6,381 bases of DNA from Gammaproteobacteria bacterium (GCA_005877705.1 VBNY01000015.1:1-6381); one strand, 5' to 3'; shown: positions 1 to 5,997, counted from the first letter of the stretch. The notes: a model not told the origin generated them from the sequence alone. Made by a program: numbers and translations.

Positions 1-243
1 CATCCTGCAGGGGCCGCACCACGGAGCCCAGAAGTCGACCAACACCGGCATAGTGCTCCGCTCCACATGCGTCGCGAAGGTGGCCGCGTCCAACGCGACC
101 TGCTCGCCGGTGAGCAGCGGCGACTTGCAGCGCGGGCACTTCGGATGCTCATCCGTACGCACCTCGGGCACGCGCACAATCGTGTGACACTGCGGGCAGG
201 CGGTAAGAATAGAATCCGAAGCGGCAGTGGTCGGGGCGTTCAT
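1..243 (-). CDS. trxC: Thioredoxin 2 (TrxC), N-terminal part, cut by window edge
   Basis: Thioredoxin 2 is a cytoplasmic disulfide reductase with an extra zinc-binding N-terminal domain. The 81 codons present start at an ATG (243-241) and run off the window in frame. Residues 16-19 (CPQC) and 36-39 (CPRC) are the paired CxxC zinc ligands that separate TrxC from ordinary thioredoxin. Residues 66-79 read PVLVDFWAPWCGPC, the thioredoxin beta strand and the redox-active WCGPC motif with cysteines 76 and 79. The rest of the thioredoxin fold lies beyond position 1. No strong Shine-Dalgarno sequence precedes the ATG, but the zinc-finger spacing fits this start. The gene is divergent from cbpA across about 350 bp. 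In other bacteria TrxC is often induced by oxidative stress; no OxyR site was recognised here. Family assignment is secure. Confidence 0.95.
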   Translation of the reverse strand, partial: MNAPTTAASDSILTACPQCHTIVRVPEVRTDEHPKCPRCKSPLLTGEQVALDAATFATHVERSTMPVLVDFWAPWCGPCRM

Positions 244-328
244 GCGGCGGCTCGAGCTCACGCGGTTGGCTGCCTTGGGATCTGGGGTCGGCCCGGAAAG
301 TTTCAACCTCCCTTAGCTCCTCGCGGCT

Positions 329-357
329 CTTGCGTGCCACGCACCCCGTCCCCATCT
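329..357 (+). promoter_or_regulatory. Possible sigma32 (RpoH) heat-shock promoter for cbpA-cbpM
   Basis: CTTGCG (329-334) is followed after 15 bp by CCCCATCT (350-357). The second element matches the RpoH -10 consensus CCCCATnT completely; the first matches CTTGAA at 4 of 6 positions, and the spacing is within the usual range. Transcription would run toward cbpA with a leader of roughly 235 nt through the palindromic repeats. A heat-shock promoter would make sense for a DnaJ-like gene. However, the site lies inside the loop of the 318-327/359-368 inverted repeat, so it may be a chance match within a repeat. Confidence 0.35.
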
Positions 358-365
358 CGCCGCGA

Positions 366-449
366 GGAACCGGCATGCTTGGCGATTGGGCTGGCCGCCG
401 AGCGAGCAAAAGTCGCGTCTTTTGCTCGCGCGTCGAAAGGGCCGTAGGC
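366..449. repeat. Palindromic repeat unit, copy A
   Basis: The unit begins with GGAACCGGCATGCT (367-379 region), contains a perfect 11-bp inverted repeat (402-412/419-429) around the 6-nt loop TCGCGT, and ends at GTAGGC (444-449). Copy B has the same order of elements. The palindrome core GCAAAAG-TCGCGT-CTTTTGC differs from copy B at only a few bases. It resembles REP-type intergenic palindromes, but no transposase of the REP-associated type is in the window. An overlapping 8-bp inverted repeat (432-439/452-459) extends past its end. Confidence 0.6.
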
Positions 450-480
450 TGCTTTCGACAGACGGCGAGCGGCCGCAGCC

Positions 481-548
481 GGAACCGGCATGCTGTTCGC
501 CGGCAAAGGTCACGTCTTTTGCCGGCGTGGGCGAATGAGTCAGTAGGC
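481..548. repeat. Palindromic repeat unit, copy B
   Basis: The unit again starts with GGAACCGGCATGCT (481-494), then has an inverted repeat of 12 bp including one G-T pair (498-509/516-527) with loop TCACGT, and ends at GTAGGC (543-548). Compared with copy A, the flanking stem sequence has changed on both sides together (GAG...CTC versus CCGG...CCGG), so the foldback is kept while the primary sequence differs. This argues that the structure matters. Confidence 0.6.
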
Positions 549-555
549 GCGCTCG

Positions 556-580
556 CTGAGATGGCCGCAGGCCATTTCAG
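556..580. repeat. 11-bp hairpin just upstream of cbpA
   Basis: CTGAGATGGCC (556-566) pairs with GGCCATTTCAG (570-580) around a 3-nt loop, with a single G-T pair. It ends 19 bp before the cbpA start codon, so in a transcript from upstream it would sit just 5' of the ribosome-binding region without covering it. It could belong to the repeat family or to the leader RNA; there is no U-tract typical of a terminator. Confidence 0.5.
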
Positions 581-599
581 CCAATGAATAAAGGGCCTC

Positions 600-1562
600 A
601 TGGAATACCGGGACTATTACAAGATTCTGGGCGTGCAGCGCACGGCCAGCGCGGATGAGATCAAGAAGGTCTACCGGCGGCTCGCCCGCAAATACCATCC
701 GGACGTCAGCAAGGAGCCGAATGCTGAAGCCAAGTTCAAGGAAGTGCAGGAGGCTTATGAGGTGCTCAAGGACCCGGAGAAGCGCGCCGCCTACGATCAG
801 CTCGGCAGCGACTGGCAGTCCGGCCAGCAGTTCCGGCCACCGCCGGACTGGGGCAGCGGCTTCGAGTTCCGTGGCGGCCCGCGCTCCAGGGCGAGGTACC
901 AGGACAGCCGCGGCCAAGAGGATCTGGAGACCGAAGGCTTCAGTGATTTCTTCTCCTCGCTGTTCGGCGGTGGCGGACCGTTCGCCTCCGCAGGCCGGCG
1001 CGCAGGGCGGGACCATCACGCGCGTGTCGATATAGATCTGGAAGAGGCATTCCGTGGCACGACGCGCACGCTCGAGCTGAAGCGCCCCGAGGTCAAGCCC
1101 GACGGCACGCTCGAGTTACGCAGCCACACGGTGCGGGTCAGCATTCCTGCCGGAGTGGCCGACGGGCAATTGATCCGTCTGGCAGGCCAGGGTGAGCCAG
1201 CCCCGGGCGGGCGGCCTGGCGATCTGTATCTCGAAGTGCATGTCCGCCCGCACGCGCTGTATCAGCTCGACGGCCGTGACGTAACGGTCACGCTACCGGT
1301 AGCTCCGTGGGAAGCCGCGCTCGGCGCGGGCGTCACGGTGCCGACCTTGGGCGGCCCCGTCGAGATGCATATTCCCCCTGGAGCTCAGTCCGGTCAGAAA
1401 CTGCGCTTGCGCGGACGCGGGCTGCCCGGACAGCCGCCGGGGGATCAGTACGTACAGCTCAAAGTCGTACTGCCGCCGGCGAACACCCCGGAAGGGCGGG
1501 CGTTGTACGAGGAGATGCGCCGCAAGCTGCCGTTCGATCCGCGCGCTGAGCTGGGGAGGTGA
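600..1562 (+). CDS. cbpA: DnaJ-like co-chaperone CbpA
   Basis: CbpA is a class II (zinc-finger-less) J-domain protein. It stimulates the ATPase of DnaK and, in E. coli, also binds curved DNA and the nucleoid. The 320-residue product opens with a J domain (about 4-69) carrying the essential HPD tripeptide at 33-35. A glycine/phenylalanine-rich linker follows (about 80-135, including FGGGGPF), then two C-terminal substrate-binding beta domains (about 140-310) with VSIPAGVADGQLIRLAGQG and a second IPPGAQSGQKLRLRGRG repeat. No CxxCxGxG zinc repeats are present, which excludes DnaJ itself. Length is close to the usual 300-320. The start is the ATG at 600, preceded by AAGGG at a suitable distance. 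The gene is followed after 4 bp by cbpM, the typical arrangement, and the pair is surely cotranscribed. Confidence is high. Confidence 0.95.
   Translation: MEYRDYYKILGVQRTASADEIKKVYRRLARKYHPDVSKEPNAEAKFKEVQEAYEVLKDPEKRAAYDQLGSDWQSGQQFRPPPDWGSGFEFRGGPRSRARYQDSRGQEDLETEGFSDFFSSLFGGGGPFASAGRRAGRDHHARVDIDLEEAFRGTTRTLELKRPEVKPDGTLELRSHTVRVSIPAGVADGQLIRLAGQGEPAPGGRPGDLYLEVHVRPHALYQLDGRDVTVTLPVAPWEAALGAGVTVPTLGGPVEMHIPPGAQSGQKLRLRGRGLPGQPPGDQYVQLKVVLPPANTPEGRALYEEMRRKLPFDPRAELGR
1553..1560 (+). promoter_or_regulatory. Strong ribosome-binding site of cbpM
   Basis: GGGGAGGT lies over the last codons of cbpA, 6 nt before the cbpM ATG. It fixes the cbpM start and suggests translational coupling with cbpA. 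Confidence 0.8.
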
Positions 1563-1566
1563 GACC

Positions 1567-1890
1567 ATGCCGGATGCGACAGATCTGCTGGAGGCGCATC
1601 CGCTCGGCGAGGGTGACTGGATCGCCGTCGCCGAGCTCTGCAGGCTCTGCCGGATGGATGTTACCGTCCTGGCGGAGCTCGCCGAGCTTGGAGTGATCGC
1701 TCCGCGCGGCTACTCGCCCGAAGAGTGGCAGTTTCCGGCGACCGCTCTACCGCTGCTGCGCACGGCTGGAAGGCTGATGCACGATCTGGGCGTGAATGTC
1801 TGCGGCGCCGCGCTCGCCGTGGAGCTCCTCGAGAGACAGCGTGAGCTCGAGCGGCGGGTGAGAAGACTCGAGCGGCTCGCGCACGAGTGA
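1567..1890 (+). CDS. cbpM: Chaperone modulator CbpM
   Basis: CbpM binds the J domain of CbpA and blocks its interaction with DnaK and its DNA binding; this is known from E. coli. The 107-residue product matches the family's usual size (about 100). An N-terminal MerR-like helix-turn-helix (about residues 18-65) includes VAELCRLCRMDVTVLAELAELGVIAP and the YSPEEWQFP turn. A C-terminal helix (about 88-105, LLERQRELERRVRRLERL) has coiled-coil heptad character, probably for dimerisation. The protein likely works as a protein-binding modulator rather than a transcription factor. It starts 4 bp after cbpA with a strong ribosome-binding site, and the synteny supports the call more than sequence alone. 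It is convergent with the DUF924 gene across 19 bp, with no terminator-like hairpin between them. Confidence 0.9.
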   Translation: MPDATDLLEAHPLGEGDWIAVAELCRLCRMDVTVLAELAELGVIAPRGYSPEEWQFPATALPLLRTAGRLMHDLGVNVCGAALAVELLERQRELERRVRRLERLAHE

Positions 1891-1909
1891 GCAGAGTGGA
1901 TCGCTGAGG

Positions 1910-2530
1910 TCACTGCCCGAGACTCCGGGGGTGCTCTCGCAGCCAGGTCTCCTCAGCGGGCGTAGCGCTACGCCCGAGCGCCCGATTGCGGTGCGGAAAG
2001 CGCCCGAATTGCTCGATGAGCGAACGGTGCAGCTGCGCCGATTGCAGCGCGCTCTCGAATGCCCCCCGCAGCTCCGGCGGCGCTTCCGTCAGGAGCCGGC
2101 GATAGGCGGCAACCGATTCATCCTGTACCTCGCGGGCTTCCGCATGCTGCAGCGGCATGTAGAAGAAGATCCGCTCGACGACATCGAGGGCGCCATCGGC
2201 GGCGGACTGCATGCCCGACAATGCCAGGCCCAGTGCCTGGCTGTCGTGGGCGAAGGCACGCGCCGTGCCTCGATAGATGTTGCGCGGGAACTGGTCGAGC
2301 AGAATGAGCAGGCTCAGACGGCGGCGCGGGCTGTCGGCCCAGCTCGCGAGTTCGCCGCGCGCCGCCCGCTCGATCATCCCTGCGAAGCGCGCGCCGATCA
2401 GCTCGTCACACTGGCGGCGCAACTCCGGCGGGCCGGCGGCGAACCACAGCTGCTCGCGCCGCTGCAGCTCCTGCGCCGACATCGGCAGCGCGCCGAACCA
2501 GAACTGCCGCACCTGACGCGCCTCATCCAC
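1910..2530 (-). CDS. DUF924 family protein
   Basis: A 206-residue soluble protein of the DUF924 family, predicted alpha-helical with a TPR-like fold; its biochemical role is unknown. Family hallmarks are FWFG near the N-terminus (10-13), LDQFPRNIYRGTARAFAHD (78-96) and FFYMPLQHAE (122-131). Length is normal for the family (about 180-210). The start is a GTG (2530-2528): it places FWFG about ten residues in, as in relatives, and no ATG lies in frame closely upstream. The ribosome-binding site is weak. The gene is on the same strand as kefB, 179 bp downstream of it, separated by the four-motif foldback, so cotranscription is possible. It has no signal peptide or membrane segment. I give no enzymatic function. 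Family call is confident. Confidence 0.9.
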   Translation of the reverse strand: MDEARQVRQFWFGALPMSAQELQRREQLWFAAGPPELRRQCDELIGARFAGMIERAARGELASWADSPRRRLSLLILLDQFPRNIYRGTARAFAHDSQALGLALSGMQSAADGALDVVERIFFYMPLQHAEAREVQDESVAAYRRLLTEAPPELRGAFESALQSAQLHRSLIEQFGRFPHRNRALGRSATPAEETWLREHPRSLGQ

Positions 2531-2555
2531 AGCGATCGTCTCGGCGAACCGGGGG

Positions 2556-2703
2556 CCCCGGGAAATCGAGCGTCTTGATCGCCGCCCACGAAATTGACCT
2601 CTGCCCCGGCCGCGAGACGCACCGTTGCAACAAGACGGTCAATTTCGTGGGGCCCGGCCACGGGGTGTTGCTCAGGGGTTGAGTCAAGCTCGATTTCCTG
2701 GGG
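2556..2703. repeat. 148-bp nested foldback made of four copies of a 16-nt motif
   Basis: Outer arms 2556-2571 and 2688-2703 pair over 16 positions with one G-T. Inner arms 2585-2599 and 2637-2651 pair perfectly over 15 bp. All four arms are variants of one motif, roughly GSTCRATTTCSYGGGG. The plus-strand copies are GGTCAATTTCGTGGGG (2637-2652) and GCTCGATTTCCTGGGG (2688-2703); the other two are inverted. The inner loop (2600-2636) is unrelated sequence. The element lies wholly between the kefB stop codon and the DUF924 start. No U-tract follows, so it is not a classic terminator. It could be a small non-autonomous mobile repeat, a structured RNA, or an mRNA-stability element for kefB. Confidence 0.75.
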
Positions 2704-2709
2704 TGGTGT

Positions 2710-4488
2710 TTAGCCGGGCTTGCCCTCGTCCGCCTCGAACAGCTTCTCGAGCTGCTGGGCGGCTTCGCGCGCGGCCGCCGCGAACTTCGTCTCATCCTCC
2801 TTGACCTCGTATTGCGCGGCCAGTGTCGCCTCGTCGTGCTGCCGGAACTTGCGCACGATGTCGCGGACCGCAGCCGGAGCTGTGCCGAGGGCTTCGAGCA
2901 CCGATGCCGCCATCTCGAGACTCGATGCATAGGTCTCACGGATGATGTTGCGCACGCCGGCGTCCATCAGCGCAAATGCGTGTTGACGGTTTCGCGCCCT
3001 GGCGAAGACTTTCAGGTGCGGGAACTGGGCGCGCACCAGCTGCGCGGTTCGGTTGGATGGCTCGACGTCATCGATCGCGAGCACGAAGATCTTGGCCGTC
3101 TCCGCGCCCGCGGCGCGCAGCAGATCGAGGCGCGACGCATCTCCGTAATACACCTTGTTGCCGAACTTGCGTACGAAGTCGACGTGGGTCTGGTTGCTGT
3201 CGAGCGCCGTGAACGGGATGCGCTTCACCCGCAGGATGCGCCCCACGATCTGCCCGAAGCGGCCGAAGCCGGCGATGATCACGGGGATATCGCGCTCGCG
3301 GATGTCGTCGTAACGCTGTTCGGCGGGGGCGCGCCAACGGGTCAGGAGCGTCTCGTGCAGCATCAACAGCAGCGGTCCGAGCATCATCGACAACGTCACC
3401 GCCAGGATAAGCAGATCGGACGTCTGGCTGTCGAGGATGTGCTGACGCGCCGCGAGCGTGAACAGCACGAATGCAAACTCGCCTCCGGCCGGCAGCGAGA
3501 ACCCGAGACGCCACGCCGCCTGTCCCCCGTGTTGCGTCACGCGCGCGAGCACGGCGACCGCGATGAGCTTGATCGCGAAAAATCCCGCCGTGAGCCCGAT
3601 CACCGTGAGCGGCTGCGAGATGAGCAGGCCGAGATTGGCGGACATGCCGACGGCGATGAAGAACAAGCCGAGCAGCAGGCCCTTGAACGGCTCGAGGTCC
3701 GCCTCGAGCTCGTGCCGGAACTCGCTGTCCGCCAGCAGCACGCCGGCCAGAAAGGCGCCCAGCGACATCGACAAGCCGGCCTGATTGGCGAGCAGCGCGG
3801 TTGCGATGACCGTGAGCAGCGCTGCTGCCGTAAATACCTCTGCGACCCGCACGCGCGCGACGATGCGTAACGCGGGCCGCAGCAGCAGCCGCCCCCCGCC
3901 GATGATGACCACCGCGATCACCACCAGCAGTTTGAACAGGTTCACCCACCACGGGCCCCCTGGCGATTGAGTTGTAGACAGCGGCGAGATGAGCGGCAGG
4001 ACGGCCAGCACCGGCAGCACCGCCAGATCCTGGAACAGCAGGATGCCGAACGCCGAGCGGCCGTGCTGCGTTTTGAGCTGACCGCGCTCGGCCAACACCT
4101 GAAGCACGAGCGGCGTGGAGGACAGCGACAGTCCGAAGCCGACGATGAACGCCGCGGTCGGCGGCAGCCCGATGAGCCAGCCGGCGCCGCCGAGGAGCGC
4201 CGTGCAGAGCGCCACCTGAGCCGCGCCCATCCCGAAGACGAGCCGCCTCATGACCCACAGGCGAGTCGGCTGCAGCTCGAGGCCGATGATGAACAGCAGC
4301 AGCACCACGCCGAATTCCGCCACCTGCATGACGTGCCCGACGTCGCCGATGAGGCCGAGCCCCCACGGTCCGATGACCAGGCCGGCCGCCACGTATCCCA
4401 GGATGGAGCTGAGGCGCAGCAAGCGGAATAGCGACACCGCGATGACGGCGGCGGCGAGCAGGATGGCAGTTTGCGTGAGTGAGATCAT
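2710..4488 (-). CDS. kefB: KefB/KefC-type glutathione-regulated K+/H+ antiporter
   Basis: An inner-membrane cation/proton antiporter (CPA2) of the type that releases K+ and acidifies the cytoplasm during electrophile stress, gated by glutathione adducts. The 592-residue product has a Na+/H+-exchanger domain (about 5-380, many hydrophobic segments). Motifs include GYVAAGLVIGPWGLGLI (31-47), LLFIIGLEL (64-72), FQDLAVLP with D154 in the ion pathway, and the regulatory loop HELEADLEPFKG (259-270) before FFIAVGM. A C-terminal RCK/TrkA-N domain (from about 402) has the nucleotide-binding motif GFGRFGQ (407-413), then a charged tail. The start at 4488 puts the first membrane helix at the N-terminus as in relatives. 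An ATG at 4590 would add 34 residues without hydrophobic or family character and would overlap the divergent gene's region. Neither start has a clear ribosome-binding site. No KefF/KefG ancillary oxidoreductase is in view. The KefB versus KefC choice is not settled. Confidence 0.9.
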   Translation of the reverse strand: MISLTQTAILLAAAVIAVSLFRLLRLSSILGYVAAGLVIGPWGLGLIGDVGHVMQVAEFGVVLLLFIIGLELQPTRLWVMRRLVFGMGAAQVALCTALLGGAGWLIGLPPTAAFIVGFGLSLSSTPLVLQVLAERGQLKTQHGRSAFGILLFQDLAVLPVLAVLPLISPLSTTQSPGGPWWVNLFKLLVVIAVVIIGGGRLLLRPALRIVARVRVAEVFTAAALLTVIATALLANQAGLSMSLGAFLAGVLLADSEFRHELEADLEPFKGLLLGLFFIAVGMSANLGLLISQPLTVIGLTAGFFAIKLIAVAVLARVTQHGGQAAWRLGFSLPAGGEFAFVLFTLAARQHILDSQTSDLLILAVTLSMMLGPLLLMLHETLLTRWRAPAEQRYDDIRERDIPVIIAGFGRFGQIVGRILRVKRIPFTALDSNQTHVDFVRKFGNKVYYGDASRLDLLRAAGAETAKIFVLAIDDVEPSNRTAQLVRAQFPHLKVFARARNRQHAFALMDAGVRNIIRETYASSLEMAASVLEALGTAPAAVRDIVRKFRQHDEATLAAQYEVKEDETKFAAAAREAAQQLEKLFEADEGKPG

Positions 4489-4601
4489 GGGGGCGTCGGA
4501 GGGCCATGACAGGCGGCGGCCTGTTGGCGGATTCTGGCAGGAATCGCGCCCCGGATGGGCGTACTTGAGTTTTGCTCCACCGGTCCCCATGCCTGTGCGG
4601 C
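4489..4601. other. Divergent intergenic region between kefB and the protease gene
   Basis: These 113 bp must hold the promoters of both divergent genes if both have their own. I see no convincing -35/-10 pair on either strand. A 6-bp inverted repeat, ACAGGC/GCCTGT (4509-4514/4519-4524) with a 4-nt spacer, could be an operator or chance. An in-frame stop at 4566-4568 limits how far the protease can extend upstream. Confidence 0.5.
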
Positions 4602-5579
4602 ATGCTGAACGAATACCCTGCAGAGGCGGCGGGGGCCGACGCGGCCGATGAGGCGCTGGATGCCTATTCGAAGGCGGTCGTCGGCGCGGTCGAGCAGGTT
4701 GGCCCGGCGGTCGTCAGCATCTATGTCGGCGGCGCCGGGGAGGTGGCGCGCGCGAGCGGTGGAGCGGGCTCGGGCGTTGTCGTCACGCCCGACGGCTACG
4801 TGTTGACGAACGAGCACGTAGTACAACCTGTCGAGAATGCGCGGGTCGCGTTCGTCGATGGGCGCAGCGTAGCGGCCGTTGTAGTGGGCCGCGATCCCGC
4901 GACCGATCTCGCGGTACTGCGTGCTCAGGCGGGAGCCCTTCCGTACGCTCAGCTTGCCGACACGCGGCCGCTGCGTGTGGGTCAGCTCGTCGTCGCCGTG
5001 GGCAACCCGCTCGGGTTCGAGTCAACCGTCTCCGCCGGCGTGGTGAGCGCATTGGGGCGCTCCCTGCGAAGCCGGTACGGACGCCTGATCGAAGGAGTCG
5101 TCCAACACACTGCCGCGCTGAACCCGGGCAATTCGGGCGGTCCGCTGGTCGATGCGCACGGTCGAGTCGTCGGCATCAATACGGCCATCATCGCCATGGC
5201 GCAGGGGATCGGTTTCGCCGTGCCCGCCACGACCGCACAATGGGTGCTCACGGAGATTCTCACGCAAGGGCGTGTGCGCCGCGCGTATCTCGGTGTTGCG
5301 GTTCGCGACCGGCCTCTGGATTTGAGGCTGGTTCGTGCTCTTGGCTTGACGGTCACGCGCGCAGTCGAAATCACGGGCCGGGAAGAGCAGGGGCCGGCTG
5401 CCGAAAGCGACGTGCGCCCTGGCGACCTGATCGTCGGCGTGAACGACATGCCCGTAGACGGTATCGACGCGCTGCACCGGCACTTGAGCCGGTGGCCGGT
5501 CGGGACGCGGCTCACGCTGCACATCGTCCGGCGCACCCAGAGCCTGAAGGTCGAGCTCACGCCGCGCGAGCCGCGCTGA
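4602..5579 (+). CDS. HtrA/Deg-like serine protease, one PDZ domain, no signal peptide
   Basis: An S1C-family (DegP/DegQ/DegS-related) serine endopeptidase of 325 residues. The catalytic triad is visible: H72 in TNEHVV, D102 in ATDLAVL and S178 in GNSGGPL. The GSGVVVTPDGYVLTNEHV and GNPLGFESTVSAGVVS blocks are typical. A single PDZ domain occupies about 229-320 (YLGVAV, then RPGDLIVGVNDMPVDG). Unlike periplasmic Deg proteases, the N-terminus (MLNEYPAEAAGADAADEAL) is acidic with no hydrophobic stretch, and a TGA at 4566-4568 excludes any longer signal-bearing form, so a cytoplasmic location is inferred. The ATG at 4602 was chosen over a TTG at 4572, which adds only ten residues; both have poor ribosome-binding sites. 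The usual TDAAIN before the active serine is HTAALN here. It is divergent from kefB. Substrates are unknown. Confidence 0.9.
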   Translation: MLNEYPAEAAGADAADEALDAYSKAVVGAVEQVGPAVVSIYVGGAGEVARASGGAGSGVVVTPDGYVLTNEHVVQPVENARVAFVDGRSVAAVVVGRDPATDLAVLRAQAGALPYAQLADTRPLRVGQLVVAVGNPLGFESTVSAGVVSALGRSLRSRYGRLIEGVVQHTAALNPGNSGGPLVDAHGRVVGINTAIIAMAQGIGFAVPATTAQWVLTEILTQGRVRRAYLGVAVRDRPLDLRLVRALGLTVTRAVEITGREEQGPAAESDVRPGDLIVGVNDMPVDGIDALHRHLSRWPVGTRLTLHIVRRTQSLKVELTPREPR

Positions 5580-5582
5580 GCC

Positions 5583-5963
5583 TCACTCGCACAGACTCTC
5601 CAAATAGCCCTGTGCGACCGCCGAGAGCCGCTTGCGGGCGAGGGCGCGGGCCTTGGGAGCATCCACGATGTACTCGAGGGGGCCGGAGACGAGCATCTGG
5701 CGGATGCGCGGGTGCCGGGCCGATACGCGCGCCATCTTGTTCAAGACAGTGAAACCGCGGTTGATCTTGTCTCGGGAAGCCCGGTTCTGTTCGATGGTCC
5801 GGGCGAGGTACTGGCCGAAGCGGGCGTAGAGGAAGTAATCATCGTCCCCGACCTGGAAGCGGGCTTCGGCGAAGAAGTCGGGGAAATTCTTCTCCAGGTA
5901 CTGATTGACGCGTTGAAGACGGGGCCCAGGGTCGTTCTCGGTCGACACTTTGCGCTTCTTCAT
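5583..5963 (-). CDS. Small conserved-looking protein of unknown function
   Basis: A 126-residue soluble protein I cannot assign with confidence. It starts with a basic stretch (MKKRKV), followed by a region with FPDFFAEARF (27-36) and acidic/aromatic GDDDYFLYARFGQYLA (39-54). A mostly helical remainder includes GFTVLNKMARVSARHPRIRQMLVSGPLEYI (70-99) and a lysine/arginine-rich C-terminal helix. The FP..F, ...FG..L and ...LV.G.LEY layout vaguely recalls DUF7674-type proteins, but that is from memory and weak. There is no signal peptide, membrane segment or metal-binding cluster. It is probably a real gene: AAGGA precedes the ATG at short spacing (3-4 nt), the translation has balanced composition unlike shadow frames, and it fits exactly between its neighbours. 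Its stop lies 3 bp from that of the protease, tail to tail. It is divergent from gltB. Confidence 0.75.
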   Translation of the reverse strand: MKKRKVSTENDPGPRLQRVNQYLEKNFPDFFAEARFQVGDDDYFLYARFGQYLARTIEQNRASRDKINRGFTVLNKMARVSARHPRIRQMLVSGPLEYIVDAPKARALARKRLSAVAQGYLESLCE

Positions 5964-5997
5964 TGTTCCTTAGCGATCCCTCCGGGCCGGCTGACAG

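Larger units (their letters stand above)
244..599. other. Gene-free region between trxC and cbpA, rich in palindromes
   Basis: These 356 bp between divergent trxC and cbpA show no credible gene. Reading frames open through it on both strands, but they give arginine/alanine-rich translations with no family resemblance and overlap trxC or each other. The stretch instead holds several inverted repeats: 318-327/359-368, 402-412/419-429, 432-439/452-459, 498-509/516-527 and 556-566/570-580. It also has two copies of a short repeat unit and a heat-shock-like promoter match, listed separately. AAGGG at about 591-595 is a modest ribosome-binding site for cbpA. Confidence 0.7.

Noticed and set aside
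281..306. Possible sigma70 promoter for trxC (TTGAAA on the minus strand at 306-301)
   Set aside because: No acceptable -10 element lies 16-18 bp downstream.
318..580. CRISPR array
   Set aside because: Only two imperfect units with palindromic cores and unequal spacing; no regular spacers and no cas genes.
149..601. Minus-strand open frame of 150 codons across the trxC-cbpA spacer
   Set aside because: It overlaps the genuine trxC start in another frame and consists largely of translated palindromic repeat; no domain is recognisable.
1891..1909. Bidirectional terminator between convergent cbpM and the DUF924 gene
   Set aside because: The 19-bp gap has no hairpin or T-tract.
2556..2703. Rho-independent terminator or integron attC site
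   Set aside because: No T-tract follows either stem on either strand, and the attC core ends (GTTRRRY/RYYYAAC pair) are absent; no integrase is in the window.
2812..3870. Long open frame on the plus strand, antisense to kefB (352 codons)
   Set aside because: Its translation is rich in Arg, His, Gln and Glu with no family resemblance. High GC content leaves such antisense frames open, and kefB on the other strand is clearly real.
4489..4590. N-terminal extension of kefB from an ATG at 4590
   Set aside because: The 34 extra residues are not hydrophobic and do not resemble Kef N-termini; the start at 4488 gives the expected length and helix placement.
3068..4603. 511-codon minus-strand frame overlapping kefB in another phase
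   Set aside because: It is Arg/Ala-rich low-complexity translation typical of a shifted frame in GC-rich DNA; the kefB frame carries all the motifs.
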